Shown one piece after another: positions 8,122-16,355 of a stretch of DNA of 64,000 nt (positions are counted from its first letter, which is position 1; each line of letters starts with the position of its first letter). The stretch is from Bacillus sp. MM2020_1 (GTDB taxonomy: Bacteria > Bacillota > Bacilli > Bacillales > Cytobacillaceae). The stretch is taken from positions 108,088-172,087 of the forward strand of contig JAANMP010000003.1 in the NCBI GenBank assembly GCA_011250595.1, given 5' to 3'. The notes under the pieces are model-generated. The model was given only the letters and a program-made list of their open reading frames with translations. It was not told the origin of the DNA and ran no database searches. A program made the translations under genes and the position numbers.

Positions 8122-9303
8122 ATGGAATTAATTTTTGAATTAGCCATTATTTTATTTGCCTCTAAGATAGCTGGGGATCTTTGTGTTAAATTGGGTCAGC
8201 CCTCAGTTCTAGGGAAGTTGTTAATAGGGGTTATTATAGGGCCAGCCGTGTTAGGGCTTGTTTCAGATACGAAAACATTAGCAGATTTAAGCCAAATTGG
8301 CGTCATCTTGTTGATGTTTATTGCCGGTATGGAAACTGATTTGAATGAATTTAGACGGACCTGGAAAGCGTCAACCTTGGTCGGAATCAGTGGAATCATT
8401 GTACCTTTAGGGTTGGGTTATGTAGCTGGAATTTTGATAAATATGACAATTATCCAAGCATTATTTTTAGGGTTATTACTTTCGGCAACAAGTGTTAGTA
8501 TTTCCGTTCAAGCACTTAAAGAGTTAGATAAGCTGCAATCGAAAGAAGGGACCACGATTTTAGGTGCAGCGGTTATTGATGATGTCCTTGTCATCGTCGC
8601 ATTGGCCTTTTTAATGAGTATGGCCGGCGGAGAAGTAAATTTAAGCATGATGATTGTGAAAAAGGTACTCTTTTTCACGGGTGCTATTTTAATAGCTTGG
8701 AAGGTAGTTCCATGGGTATTGGAGAAATTTGCACCATTAAAGGTCACTGAGTCACTTGTCTCGGGTGCATTAATCATTTGCTTCCTGTTTGCCTATGTTG
8801 CTGAAATAACGGGTGTAGCGGCTATTATTGGGTCGTACATTGCCGGGGTAGCTATTAATCAAACAAATTATAAGGAAAAAATATTTACGAAAGTGGAAAC
8901 GATTAGCTATTCCTTTTTTGTACCAGTATTTTTTACCTCGATTGGGGTAGCAGTAAGCTTCGACGGAATCTCAAAAAATTTCGGGTTAATTATTGGTTTT
9001 AGTATTCTAGCCATTTTAACAAAGTTAATCGGTGCTGCACTAGGAGCAAAAATTGCTCATTTTTCATGGAAGAATTCACTTGGAATTGGTGCGGCAATGG
9101 TTTCACGAGGGGAGGTTGCCTTAATTATTGCCACGATTGGTTTGGAGACAAAATTAATCAGTCAGGAATTATTTGCTGTTTTGGTAGTAGTGGTACTAGT
9201 TACTACCATTGTGACACCGCCAATGATGAAGTTTTTTTTCAACGAAGGTGGTAAACAAACAGAAATGAAAAAACAGTATTCAGTGAAACTGGAATCTAGG
9301 TAA
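8122..9303 (+). CDS. napA: NapA-type Na+/H+ antiporter (CPA2 family)
   Basis: A 393-residue, roughly 12-helix cation:proton antiporter. The paired aspartates in AAVIDDVLVI (153-154) are the ion-binding DD motif that marks electrogenic NapA-type members of CPA2. The surrounding segments (GQPSVLGKLLIGVIIGP at 26, LLMFIAGMETDL at 63, RGEVALI near 340) fit the family. It lacks the cytoplasmic TrkA-N/RCK domain found in KefB/C proteins, consistent with NapA of Enterococcus hirae. It would export Na+ (or Li+) in exchange for protons. The gene sits behind two hairpins in its leader, so expression is probably controlled by attenuation. Confidence 0.85.
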   Translation: MELIFELAIILFASKIAGDLCVKLGQPSVLGKLLIGVIIGPAVLGLVSDTKTLADLSQIGVILLMFIAGMETDLNEFRRTWKASTLVGISGIIVPLGLGYVAGILINMTIIQALFLGLLLSATSVSISVQALKELDKLQSKEGTTILGAAVIDDVLVIVALAFLMSMAGGEVNLSMMIVKKVLFFTGAILIAWKVVPWVLEKFAPLKVTESLVSGALIICFLFAYVAEITGVAAIIGSYIAGVAINQTNYKEKIFTKVETISYSFFVPVFFTSIGVAVSFDGISKNFGLIIGFSILAILTKLIGAALGAKIAHFSWKNSLGIGAAMVSRGEVALIIATIGLETKLISQELFAVLVVVVLVTTIVTPPMMKFFFNEGGKQTEMKKQYSVKLESR

Positions 9304-9308
9304 ACAAA

Positions 9309-9337
9309 AATCCAGCCAAACCAACGGCTGGATTTTT
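9309..9337. terminator. Bidirectional terminator between antiporter and reductase genes
   Basis: AATCCAGCC (9309-9317) and GGCTGGATT (9325-9333) form a perfect stem with a T-run on the plus side and an A-run on the other, serving the convergent genes. Confidence 0.85.
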
Positions 9338-9343
9338 TAAGGA

Positions 9344-10810
9344 TCATGAAACCGATTTTAATGTTTTCTCTTCATTTTTCTTACCAACATTTTTTAAGCC
9401 AATTATAAATCTTGTTGTAAAAATAATCGCAGCTATGATGATAAAAACTCCACAAATAGCACCTACTTGGTCAGAACCAGTCCACTCTGGTAAATGTTCA
9501 GCCCAGCGACGTGGCGTGCTGATCTTACCGGCATAGAGGAACGAACCTGCTAAACCAGCGAAGAAAACAAAATAGGTGAAAATTGCCCCGTTATCCAGTC
9601 CGGTTTGCTTTTGAGTTCCTTCAGTTTTATTAAAATAGTACATAAAACCAAAAATCATCGCAACAACGCCCATGCCCATATACGTGTGGAAATGACCCGG
9701 CACCCATTTGGTATTATGCATCACATGGTTCACCACGATTGTGGCATCAATAATGGCCGGTACCGCACCTGCAACCCAACCGAACATAGCTAGAAACATC
9801 ATACTTGAAGCGAAATCCCATTTGACAGCTGAGCGGAAAACAATCATTAAAGCACCATAGGCTGTTACAACCATTACAGGTAAACCATTAGCATAAGAAA
9901 ATATTTGCCCAATAATTAACATCCATCTCGGCACAGCAAAGTCCATCAATAAGTGGTGTGTGTAAATCATTAATGTAAACAAGGTAGAAAAATTCCAAGC
10001 AATCAAAAACGCTTTATTCGATTTCCATGGACGCCCGGTATATTCAGAGAGAACCTCATAGACAGCGATGACTGCCATATAAATGGTGCAATTGGCAAAA
10101 ATATGACCAAATGCATAGGTTAAATGCTTCGCAACCATTGGATCGAAGGTGAAACTAGGATTTAATATATTAATAATCGATTCAACTATGGCTGTAGCAC
10201 CAGCTAAGATTCCAGTGGAATTAGCGATGATAACCATCGTTGTCGCAACGACTGCAGCTGGTGGTCCATAGCCCTTTTTGCCTCTAAAAATATAATCCCA
10301 GCCTAAAGATTTACCTAGACCCCCATATTCCTTGATCAGTCTTGCAGCTAAATAAAAATACATGACCAAATAGCCTATACCTAATAATAACAGCCCAAAT
10401 AAGAATAATAAGGCACCTGTTGAGCCATTTATTTTTGCGGAAGCAGACGGAAGTGGATAAAGGAAGGTCCACCCATCTGAAAAATTAAAGCCAAATATAG
10501 CGGTGAGAATCATCACCACTCCTATCAAGGATAGAATTAGATTGGTAAAGAAAACCTTTGGATTCAAATGTATATATTTTGATAGATAATACCACATGAT
10601 AGCACTACCGCCCAAAGCAGCAATTCCAATCATACCTGTTCCATGTATTGTCATAATCTTATAAAACAATTGTGCTGAAATTTTAATTACGTTCCCTTGA
10701 TTTAATAACATCATAACTCCGAAAATCATCATTAATACAAGAACAACGGAGGTTACAACCAATGATAAGGCAACACCTTTTTTTATCGAGTTCCGAGCAT
10801 TACTTTCCAT
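9344..10810 (-). CDS. Heme-copper reductase subunit I without catalytic Tyr; candidate NO reductase
   Basis: A 488-residue, about 12-helix protein of the heme-copper oxidase superfamily. Likely ligands are all visible: low-spin heme His56 (IHGTGM) and His375, CuB His236 (FGHIFAN), His285 and His286 (YTHHLL), and high-spin heme His373 (WVPGHFHTY). Oxygen-reducing A and B types carry Tyr four residues after the first CuB His; here that residue is Asn240, so the His-Tyr cross-link cannot form. This points to a non-canonical NO reductase (sNOR/NorY or bNOR-like) rather than an oxidase, although automatic annotation will say cytochrome oxidase. It forms an operon with the CuA subunit, one base after that gene's stop codon. 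Confidence 0.85.
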   Translation of the reverse strand: MESNARNSIKKGVALSLVVTSVVLVLMMIFGVMMLLNQGNVIKISAQLFYKIMTIHGTGMIGIAALGGSAIMWYYLSKYIHLNPKVFFTNLILSLIGVVMILTAIFGFNFSDGWTFLYPLPSASAKINGSTGALLFLFGLLLLGIGYLVMYFYLAARLIKEYGGLGKSLGWDYIFRGKKGYGPPAAVVATTMVIIANSTGILAGATAIVESIINILNPSFTFDPMVAKHLTYAFGHIFANCTIYMAVIAVYEVLSEYTGRPWKSNKAFLIAWNFSTLFTLMIYTHHLLMDFAVPRWMLIIGQIFSYANGLPVMVVTAYGALMIVFRSAVKWDFASSMMFLAMFGWVAGAVPAIIDATIVVNHVMHNTKWVPGHFHTYMGMGVVAMIFGFMYYFNKTEGTQKQTGLDNGAIFTYFVFFAGLAGSFLYAGKISTPRRWAEHLPEWTGSDQVGAICGVFIIIAAIIFTTRFIIGLKNVGKKNEEKTLKSVS

Positions 10811-10811
10811 A

Positions 10812-11348
10812 TTATTTACCTCCTTTCGGCTTTACGATGATGTCTTTAATCATGACATGATGACCGGTGCTGCAATATTCTAAACACATAATTTTATAAG
10901 TTCCCGGTTTGTTAAAGGTTATTGAAACTTTATTGGTATAGCCTGGCATAGCCTGTGTTTGCGCGATAAGATGAAGTTTTTCATCATATAGACCAAATCC
11001 GTGTGTTACATCCTTGCTCGTGACACGAAACTGGATGGGTTCCCCCGCAATAAAGTTTTCATCACTTAATTCCCATGCAAACTGTAACCCGGTTACATCA
11101 ACCACTTTGACATTTCCTTTTGCTTGTGCATGCTGGTCGTGGTATGGAAGTTTGCTTAATGAGATGGCTGATGCGAATCCCATGATGGCAAGTAAACCTA
11201 GAAAATAAAACTTACGAATTTTGTAGCCTTTTTCTTGAATTGGTCCATACTCTTTTAGTTTTCTCGATTCTCCGTACACAAACGAAAATGCTAGTGCGAT
11301 CAGGAAAACGAAAAATAATGTAGCGTACCACGCAATAGATTGGTACAT
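10812..11348 (-). CDS. CuA-containing subunit II of the heme-copper reductase
   Basis: A 178-residue protein with two N-terminal membrane helices (about 5-25 and 47-65) and an external cupredoxin domain. The complete binuclear CuA site is present: His116 (VTHGFGLY), Cys155, Glu157, Cys159, His163 and Met166 in CLEYCSTGHHVM. Electrons therefore enter from cytochrome c or a similar donor rather than quinol. The start is taken at the ATG (11348) behind a ggggggg ribosome site; a longer frame starting at 11378 has no RBS. It is the first gene of the two-gene unit and is preceded by an Fnr-type promoter. Confidence 0.88.
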   Translation of the reverse strand: MYQSIAWYATLFFVFLIALAFSFVYGESRKLKEYGPIQEKGYKIRKFYFLGLLAIMGFASAISLSKLPYHDQHAQAKGNVKVVDVTGLQFAWELSDENFIAGEPIQFRVTSKDVTHGFGLYDEKLHLIAQTQAMPGYTNKVSITFNKPGTYKIMCLEYCSTGHHVMIKDIIVKPKGGK

Positions 11349-11372
11349 AATAAACCCCCCCATAGTAAATAT

Positions 11373-11408
11373 AATCAAACAAGAAGTCTCCCAACCGCTT
11401 GTTTGATT
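11373..11408 (-). promoter_or_regulatory. 11-bp inverted repeat in the reductase leader
   Basis: aatcaaacaag (11373-11383) and cttgtttgatt (11398-11408) are perfectly complementary with a 14-base spacer. The repeat lies between the predicted transcription start and the RBS. It could be an operator or an RNA hairpin near the 5' end. Confidence 0.55.
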
Positions 11409-11417
11409 TCATTTACC

Positions 11418-11460
11418 ATTGTAAACACCTTTTTATGAAAAATTAGTGAATAATATCATA
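11418..11460 (-). promoter_or_regulatory. Fnr-type box at -41.5 with -10 element
   Basis: Reading the minus strand, TATGA-TATTAT-TCACT (11460-11445) matches the Bacillus Fnr box TGTGA-N6-TCACT at nine of ten positions. TACAAT at 11423-11418 is a good -10. With a start at 11411 the box is centred at exactly -41.5, the class II activator position, and no good -35 is present. Together these indicate anaerobic activation of the reductase operon. Confidence 0.6.
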
Positions 11461-11591
11461 CCTTTCCTATGCAATTAGGTACTAGTCATTTTCATATTTT
11501 TTTGTTAATCGAAAAAGTACCCCCATTAATAGGGTGGATTAGTCGAATAATCTTTCAAAGCAATAAAATGACTAAATTCAGGAGGTTAGAA

Positions 11592-11720
11592 ATGGGAACC
11601 ATGATCATTGATATCGACAAATTACTAGAAGCAACGTCAAATCTAACATCTGAGAAAAACAACAATAAAGTGAAAAAAGTTGAAATAGACATCTTACTTG
11701 AAAATACCCGTGATTGGTAA
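11592..11720 (+). CDS. 42-residue small protein with an internally duplicated motif
   Basis: A short gene with a strong RBS (aggagg, six bases before the ATG). The protein begins MGTMIIDIDKLLEATSNL and ends VEIDILLENTRDW: the pattern [I/V]-[D/E]-I-D-x-L-L-E-x-T occurs twice, separated by a Lys/Asn-rich linker. A longer reading (from 11469) has no RBS at its start. A clear terminator follows, so it is probably an independent transcript. I do not recognise the family. It lies beside, and diverges from, the Fnr-type reductase operon. Confidence 0.65.
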   Translation: MGTMIIDIDKLLEATSNLTSEKNNNKVKKVEIDILLENTRDW

Positions 11721-11746
11721 AAATAATATTGAACTAATAGTTTCAT

Positions 11747-11781
11747 AAAATGCCTTCTATATAAAAGAAGGCATTTTTTTT
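11747..11781 (+). terminator. Intrinsic terminator after the 42-residue gene
   Basis: aaaatgccttct/agaaggcatttt perfect stem with a T8 tail. Confidence 0.9.
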
Positions 11782-11964
11782 GTTTATAGAAAAATAAAAG
11801 GCAAGTGAACAATGAAAAGAAAGCCGATAAGATTATGCCGCTTTAAAGCAAAAAAATATTTTCGGCAAATCTATTGCTTTTCCTGCAAAAAAATACTAGA
11901 ATAATTTCTAATATATTAAATTTTTAGAAAATTGGTATTTTGATATTAAGGGGGATTAAGCAAG

Positions 11965-12960
11965 ATGAAGAAAAAGGGTAAAGTATTGTCAGTTGCCTTA
12001 GCAGGAATGATGCTGCTTGCAGGCTGCGGAAGTAAAGAAAAAGCAGGAGGTTCTGAACAAGCGGGAGCTGATAAGGAGTTTAAAGTTGGAATTACTCAAT
12101 TTGCACCACATCCATCTCTAGATGCTGCAACTGAGGGCTTTAAAAAAGCCTTAAAGGATAAAGGAATTAAGGTCAGCTACGATGAACAAAATGCACAGGC
12201 AGATATGAACAACACACAAACCATTGCCAATAATTTTGTCGGCGACAAAGTTGATTTAATTTTTGCTAATGCTACTCCAAGTGCTACTGCTGCATTAAAT
12301 GCTACCAAGGATATTCCGATTATCTTCACATCGGTAACAGACCCTGTGGGAGCGGGATTGGTAGAGTCCTTTGATAAACCGGGTAAAAATATTACCGGTA
12401 CAACCGATAACCATCCTGAAGCAACGAAAAAAACAATTAGCTTTATCACGGACGAAGTTAAAGCGAAAAATATTGGAGTCATTTATAACTCCGGTGAACA
12501 AAATTCTGTTGTTCAGGTAAAAGAAGTGAAGAAAATAGCAGAAGAGAAGGGTGCTAAGCTTGTCGAAGTTTCTGTTTCTACTACAGCCGAAGTGAAGCAG
12601 GCTGCAGAATCATTAGTTGGACGCGTCGATGCGATTTACATTCCAACTGACAATACAGTTGTTACAGCTCTTGATTCAGTAATTGCTGTTGCCAACAGCA
12701 AGAAGATTCCACTTTTCGTTGGTGAACTTGATTCCTTGAAAAAAGGTGCAGTTGCTGCAAGCGGATTTAGCTATTTCGATCTTGGCTATCAATCTGGTGT
12801 AATGGCGGCTGACATTTTAAGCGGGAAGAAGAAGGCATCTGAAATTCCGGTAGAGCTGCCTAACAGCCTCAAACTTGTGATTAATAAAAAGGCCGCTGAA
12901 GCTCAAGGCTTAACAGTTAATGATGCTTGGAAAAGCCTAGGTGAATTTTTAGAAGAATAA
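11965..12960 (+). CDS. ABC transporter substrate-binding lipoprotein (TrpX family)
   Basis: A 331-residue lipoprotein: signal peptide with lipobox LLAGC (Cys about 22), then a two-lobed periplasmic-type domain of the ABC_sub_bind family. Hallmarks are KVGITQFAPHPSLD at the first strand, FANATPSATAALNAT, PIIFTSVTDPVGAGLV, NIGVIYNSGEQNS and YIPTDNTVVTALD. Family members include TrpX of streptococci, so tryptophan or another aromatic amino acid is a reasonable ligand, but no T-box or TRAP site is visible upstream to support it. First gene of a three-gene import operon. RBS: aaggggg. Confidence 0.85.
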   Translation: MKKKGKVLSVALAGMMLLAGCGSKEKAGGSEQAGADKEFKVGITQFAPHPSLDAATEGFKKALKDKGIKVSYDEQNAQADMNNTQTIANNFVGDKVDLIFANATPSATAALNATKDIPIIFTSVTDPVGAGLVESFDKPGKNITGTTDNHPEATKKTISFITDEVKAKNIGVIYNSGEQNSVVQVKEVKKIAEEKGAKLVEVSVSTTAEVKQAAESLVGRVDAIYIPTDNTVVTALDSVIAVANSKKIPLFVGELDSLKKGAVAASGFSYFDLGYQSGVMAADILSGKKKASEIPVELPNSLKLVINKKAAEAQGLTVNDAWKSLGEFLEE

Positions 12961-12970
12961 AATATTATTA

Positions 12971-13010
12971 TTCATAGAGTGAGCCTTCATGTGAAGGCTC
13001 ACTCTATGAA
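12971..13010 (+). repeat. Perfect 19-bp hairpin between the binding protein and permease genes
   Basis: Arms 12971-12989 and 12992-13010 are perfectly complementary around a TG loop. No T-run follows. Such intercistronic stems commonly protect the upstream message and leave the distal genes less expressed. It could equally act as a partial terminator. Confidence 0.85.
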
Positions 13011-13082
13011 CCATACATAAGCTTGATATAGGTTTTTGCATCTTAGACGCAGGCTTAATGATTTAAAGAAAGGATGATCTCA

Positions 13083-14114
13083 ATGTTTACAGCTATATTT
13101 GGATCATTTGAAGCAGGTATTATCTATGCGATTATGGCTTTGGGCGTCTATCTATCCTTCCGTATTCTGGATTTTCCAGATTTAACGGTGGATGGGAGTT
13201 TTGTTACTGGTGCTGCGATTTCAGCAGTGTTGATAGCAGGAGGAACGAATCCATTTTTGGCAACAATTATTGCTTTATTTGCCGGTTTTGCTGCAGGATG
13301 TATGACAGGGCTTCTTCACACCTTTGGAAAGATTAATAATCTGCTTTCCGGTATTTTAATGATGATTGCATTATATTCAATCAATCTTCGTATCATGGGG
13401 CGCTCAAATATCCCCTTGTTGAATACAGATACAGCTTTTACGAAGATTAGTGGTTTTTTTGAAAAGACAGGCGTTGATTCATTTTTTAATAATATTCTCA
13501 CCAAGGTCGGTCTCGGCGACAGTCTCCCGGAAACATGGGGAATTCTTATTTTTATGATTGTGGTAACTTTCGTCATTAAATTCCTTACCGATTTGTTCTT
13601 AAAGACCGAAATAGGTCTTGCAGTCAGGGCTACGGGAGATAATAAACGGATGATTCGCAGCCTTTCTGCTAATACCAACCTTCTAGTTGTGCTTGGCTTA
13701 GGTCTTTCCAATGCTCTTGTAGCTTTCTCTGGTGCCCTAATTGCTCAGCAAGGTGGATTTGCTGATGTGGGTATGGGGATTGGAATGATTGTGATTGGTC
13801 TAGCCTCCGTTATTATCGGTGAAGCCTTATTTGGTACCAAAACGATTGCTAGGACAACTTTTGCAGTTATTGGCGGTTCGATTATTTATCGAATTGTTGT
13901 TACATTAGCTTTACGTGTTGATTTCTTGGACCCAGGTGATATGAAGCTGATTACTGCTCTTATTGTTATTCTTGCTCTTACTACGCCAAAAATCATTGAA
14001 GGTTCCAAAGAGAGAAAGCGGAAAGCCCGCAGAAGATTAGAAAGAACAAACCTGATGCAAACATCTGGCCAAGGGAAGGGGGACCATCATGTTACAATTA
14101 AATCAAATTCATAA
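13083..14114 (+). CDS. ABC transporter permease (TrpY-like)
   Basis: A 343-residue inner-membrane permease of the branched-chain-type (BPD_transp_2) family, with about eight hydrophobic helices. The conserved DFPDLTVDGSFVTGAA segment lies near the N-terminus and the EIGLAVRATGDNKRMIRSL coupling loop is visible near 190. The ATG at 13083 has aaagg nine bases upstream; the earlier ATG at 13074 touches the RBS and is unlikely. The C-terminus overlaps the ATPase gene by 26 bases, indicating translational coupling. Confidence 0.85.
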   Translation: MFTAIFGSFEAGIIYAIMALGVYLSFRILDFPDLTVDGSFVTGAAISAVLIAGGTNPFLATIIALFAGFAAGCMTGLLHTFGKINNLLSGILMMIALYSINLRIMGRSNIPLLNTDTAFTKISGFFEKTGVDSFFNNILTKVGLGDSLPETWGILIFMIVVTFVIKFLTDLFLKTEIGLAVRATGDNKRMIRSLSANTNLLVVLGLGLSNALVAFSGALIAQQGGFADVGMGIGMIVIGLASVIIGEALFGTKTIARTTFAVIGGSIIYRIVVTLALRVDFLDPGDMKLITALIVILALTTPKIIEGSKERKRKARRRLERTNLMQTSGQGKGDHHVTIKSNS

Positions 14115-14883
14115 GATCTTTAATGAAGGGACACCTGATGAAAAAATTGCGATTGATCATGTGAACCTAACCCTTCAGCCAGGGGATTTTGTAACGGTTA
14201 TCGGCAGTAATGGAGCTGGGAAATCAACATTGATGAATATCATATCGGGTGTTCTAATCCCTGATGTAGGGGAAGTATTAATTGGTGGAAAAAATGTCAC
14301 CAATAGGTCAGAGTTTAACCGCTCAAAAATGATTGGACGAGTATTTCAAGATCCAATGGCAGGTACGGCACCAAGTATGACGATTGAAGAAAATCTTGCG
14401 ATGGCCTATTCCCGGAACAAAATGAGGACGCTCCGGCAAGGAGTAACAAAAAAGCGCCGTGATTATTTTCGTGAGGTATTAGAATCGCTGCACCTTGGCC
14501 TCGAAAACCGCCTAAGTGCAAAGGTAGGTTTGTTGTCTGGCGGAGAACGTCAAGCTTTATCCCTACTAATGGCTACCTTTACAGAGCCTTCCATCCTCCT
14601 CCTTGATGAACATACAGCAGCGCTTGATCCATCAAGAGCGGAATTAATAACGAACTTAACGAGAGAAATTGTTGACAAATACAAACTAACTACCTTAATG
14701 GTTACACATAACATGCAGCAAGCAATTGATTTAGGTAACCGATTAATCATGATGGATAAGGGTCAAATTATATTAGAGGTCAATGAAGAAAATAAGAAAC
14801 AGCTAACCATTGAAGGGTTATTAATGGAGTTTAAAAGGATTCGTGGTGTCCAAATGGCAAGTGATCGTGCCATTCTTTCCTAA
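14089..14883 (+). CDS. ABC transporter ATP-binding protein (TrpZ-like)
   Basis: A 264-residue ATPase with Walker A GSNGAGKST (about 40), Q-loop (RVFQDPMAGTAPSM), signature LSGGERQALSL, Walker B ILLLDEH and the switch histidine in VTHNMQQA. In the Walker B region, the residue after the catalytic Glu is His (DEHTAALD), as in other ATPases of this family. It is the last gene of the unit with the TrpX-like lipoprotein and the permease. RBS ggaaggggga lies inside the permease frame. Confidence 0.9.
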   Translation: MLQLNQIHKIFNEGTPDEKIAIDHVNLTLQPGDFVTVIGSNGAGKSTLMNIISGVLIPDVGEVLIGGKNVTNRSEFNRSKMIGRVFQDPMAGTAPSMTIEENLAMAYSRNKMRTLRQGVTKKRRDYFREVLESLHLGLENRLSAKVGLLSGGERQALSLLMATFTEPSILLLDEHTAALDPSRAELITNLTREIVDKYKLTTLMVTHNMQQAIDLGNRLIMMDKGQIILEVNEENKKQLTIEGLLMEFKRIRGVQMASDRAILS

Positions 14884-14956
14884 TGTAAAAAAATTTTTTT
14901 TAATTGGTCTTTTTTAGAATTACGTTAATAAAAAGTATTTCCAATATCATTACAGT

Positions 14957-14996
14957 AGAAACTTCCTGCTATGGGTAAGTTTCTTTTTGTTTTTTA
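14957..14996 (+). terminator. Intrinsic terminator after ABC operon
   Basis: agaaactt (14957) pairs with aagtttct (14977) and is followed by a T-rich run. Confidence 0.7.
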
Positions 14997-15135
14997 GGGA
15001 AATAATTCACATGTTTGCAAGATTCCTTTAGTACAAAAATGCGTTATTGCTTTACATCCCATCCTTGAAAGGACAAGATTCATTCATTTAGAATTAATTC
15101 AGAATATTATTTTTTTAAACAATGGGGGGGTATAG

Positions 15136-16251
15136 ATGAAAGAAAATAGAGTAAGGAAAGATCAATTAGCTGATGATTTTTTTCCTGTCCGAGATGTGGA
15201 TTATATTGAGATTTATACAGGAAATGCCAAGCAGGCCTGTCACTTTTTTTGTACTGCCTTTGGATTTCAGCCTGTCGCCTATTCAGGTCTTGAAACTGGT
15301 AGTCGTGAAACCGCTTCCTATTGCTTGAAGCAACGGAATATTCGTCTCGTCCTTACAGGTTCTTATGGTGAAGAAAGTGCTGTAGCCCAATTTGTAAAGA
15401 AACACGGAGACGGGGTGAAGGATATAGCCCTGTTAGTCGATGATGTCGAGAAAGCGTTTGAAGAGGCAGTGAAAAGAGGGGCTATTGCCATTGACGCCCC
15501 GTTTGAAATGAAGGACGAAACAGGTGTGGTTAAAAAAGCCGTTCTTGGTACATATGGTGACACCATCCATACGTTAATAGAACGGAAAAATTATAATGGT
15601 GTATTTTTGCCGGGGTTTATTCCATATTCCGCGTCACTTCCTGTTAAAGATGCCGGCTTAATTGGGATAGACCATGTGGTTGGAAACGTGGAGAGGATGG
15701 AGGAGTGGGTCGAATATTACGCTAAGGTAATGGGCTTTAAAGAAATGAAACATTTCTCTGACAAGGACATCACGACGGAATATTCAGCTCTTATGTCAAA
15801 GGTTATGCACAATGGAGGACGAATTAAATTTCCGATTAATGAACCGGCAGTGGGGAAACGAAAATCACAAATACAGGAATATCTAGAATTCTATAATGGT
15901 CCTGGTGTCCAGCATCTGGCGATATTAACGGAAGATATTGTAGCTACTGTCGCCATTTTAAAACAAAATGGGGTAGAATTTCTGAATACACCAGCAGCAT
16001 ATTATGATTCCTTAGGAGAACGCATCGGCAAAATTGATGAAGAAATTGAAAAGCTTCGCGAACTTAATATTTTAGTAGACCGCGATGATGAAGGCTATTT
16101 ACTGCAAATTTTCACTAAACCAATTGTAGACCGACCAACATTATTTGTTGAAATTATTCAACGAAAAGGGGCACGTGGTTTTGGTGAAGGAAACTTTAAG
16201 GCTTTATTTGAGTCAATAGAACGGGAGCAGGAGAGACGTGGGAATCTATAA
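15136..16251 (+). CDS. hpd: 4-Hydroxyphenylpyruvate dioxygenase
   Basis: A 371-residue Fe(II) enzyme that converts 4-hydroxyphenylpyruvate to homogentisate. The three iron ligands of the family are visible: His180 (IGIDHVV), His260 (GVQHLAI) and Glu339 (LFVEIIQRKG). The two vicinal-oxygen-chelate domains and the C-terminal helix after RKGARGFGEGNF are intact. The RBS is a G-run (gggggg) six bases before the ATG. First gene of a homogentisate cluster; a terminator-like hairpin follows, so the downstream three genes may be less transcribed or separately started. Confidence 0.95.
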   Translation: MKENRVRKDQLADDFFPVRDVDYIEIYTGNAKQACHFFCTAFGFQPVAYSGLETGSRETASYCLKQRNIRLVLTGSYGEESAVAQFVKKHGDGVKDIALLVDDVEKAFEEAVKRGAIAIDAPFEMKDETGVVKKAVLGTYGDTIHTLIERKNYNGVFLPGFIPYSASLPVKDAGLIGIDHVVGNVERMEEWVEYYAKVMGFKEMKHFSDKDITTEYSALMSKVMHNGGRIKFPINEPAVGKRKSQIQEYLEFYNGPGVQHLAILTEDIVATVAILKQNGVEFLNTPAAYYDSLGERIGKIDEEIEKLRELNILVDRDDEGYLLQIFTKPIVDRPTLFVEIIQRKGARGFGEGNFKALFESIEREQERRGNL

Positions 16252-16294
16252 ATATAGCAAGGTTTAAAAGAGCGAAAGTCTTGAGCGGTTTCGG

Positions 16295-16324
16295 AAAAGG
16301 GAGAGATATATTTCTCCCTTTTTT
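16295..16324 (+). terminator. Terminator-like hairpin between hpd and the flavin reductase gene
   Basis: agggaga (16298) and tctccct (16313) form the stem, with a T-run after it. Confidence 0.75.
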
Positions 16325-16355
16325 AAAAATGTAACGAAACGGAGGTGAAAAGGTT

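Noticed and set aside
9605..9793. Plus-strand frames inside the reductase, NMO and inhA genes (for example 9605-9793, 29961-30527, 44217-44486)
   Set aside because: All are shadows of strongly supported minus-strand genes with clear family motifs.
11445..11460. Fnr box also driving the 42-residue gene in the other direction
   Set aside because: On the plus strand the position of a -10 at the required distance (about 11482-11487) reads ctagtc, which is not promoter-like.
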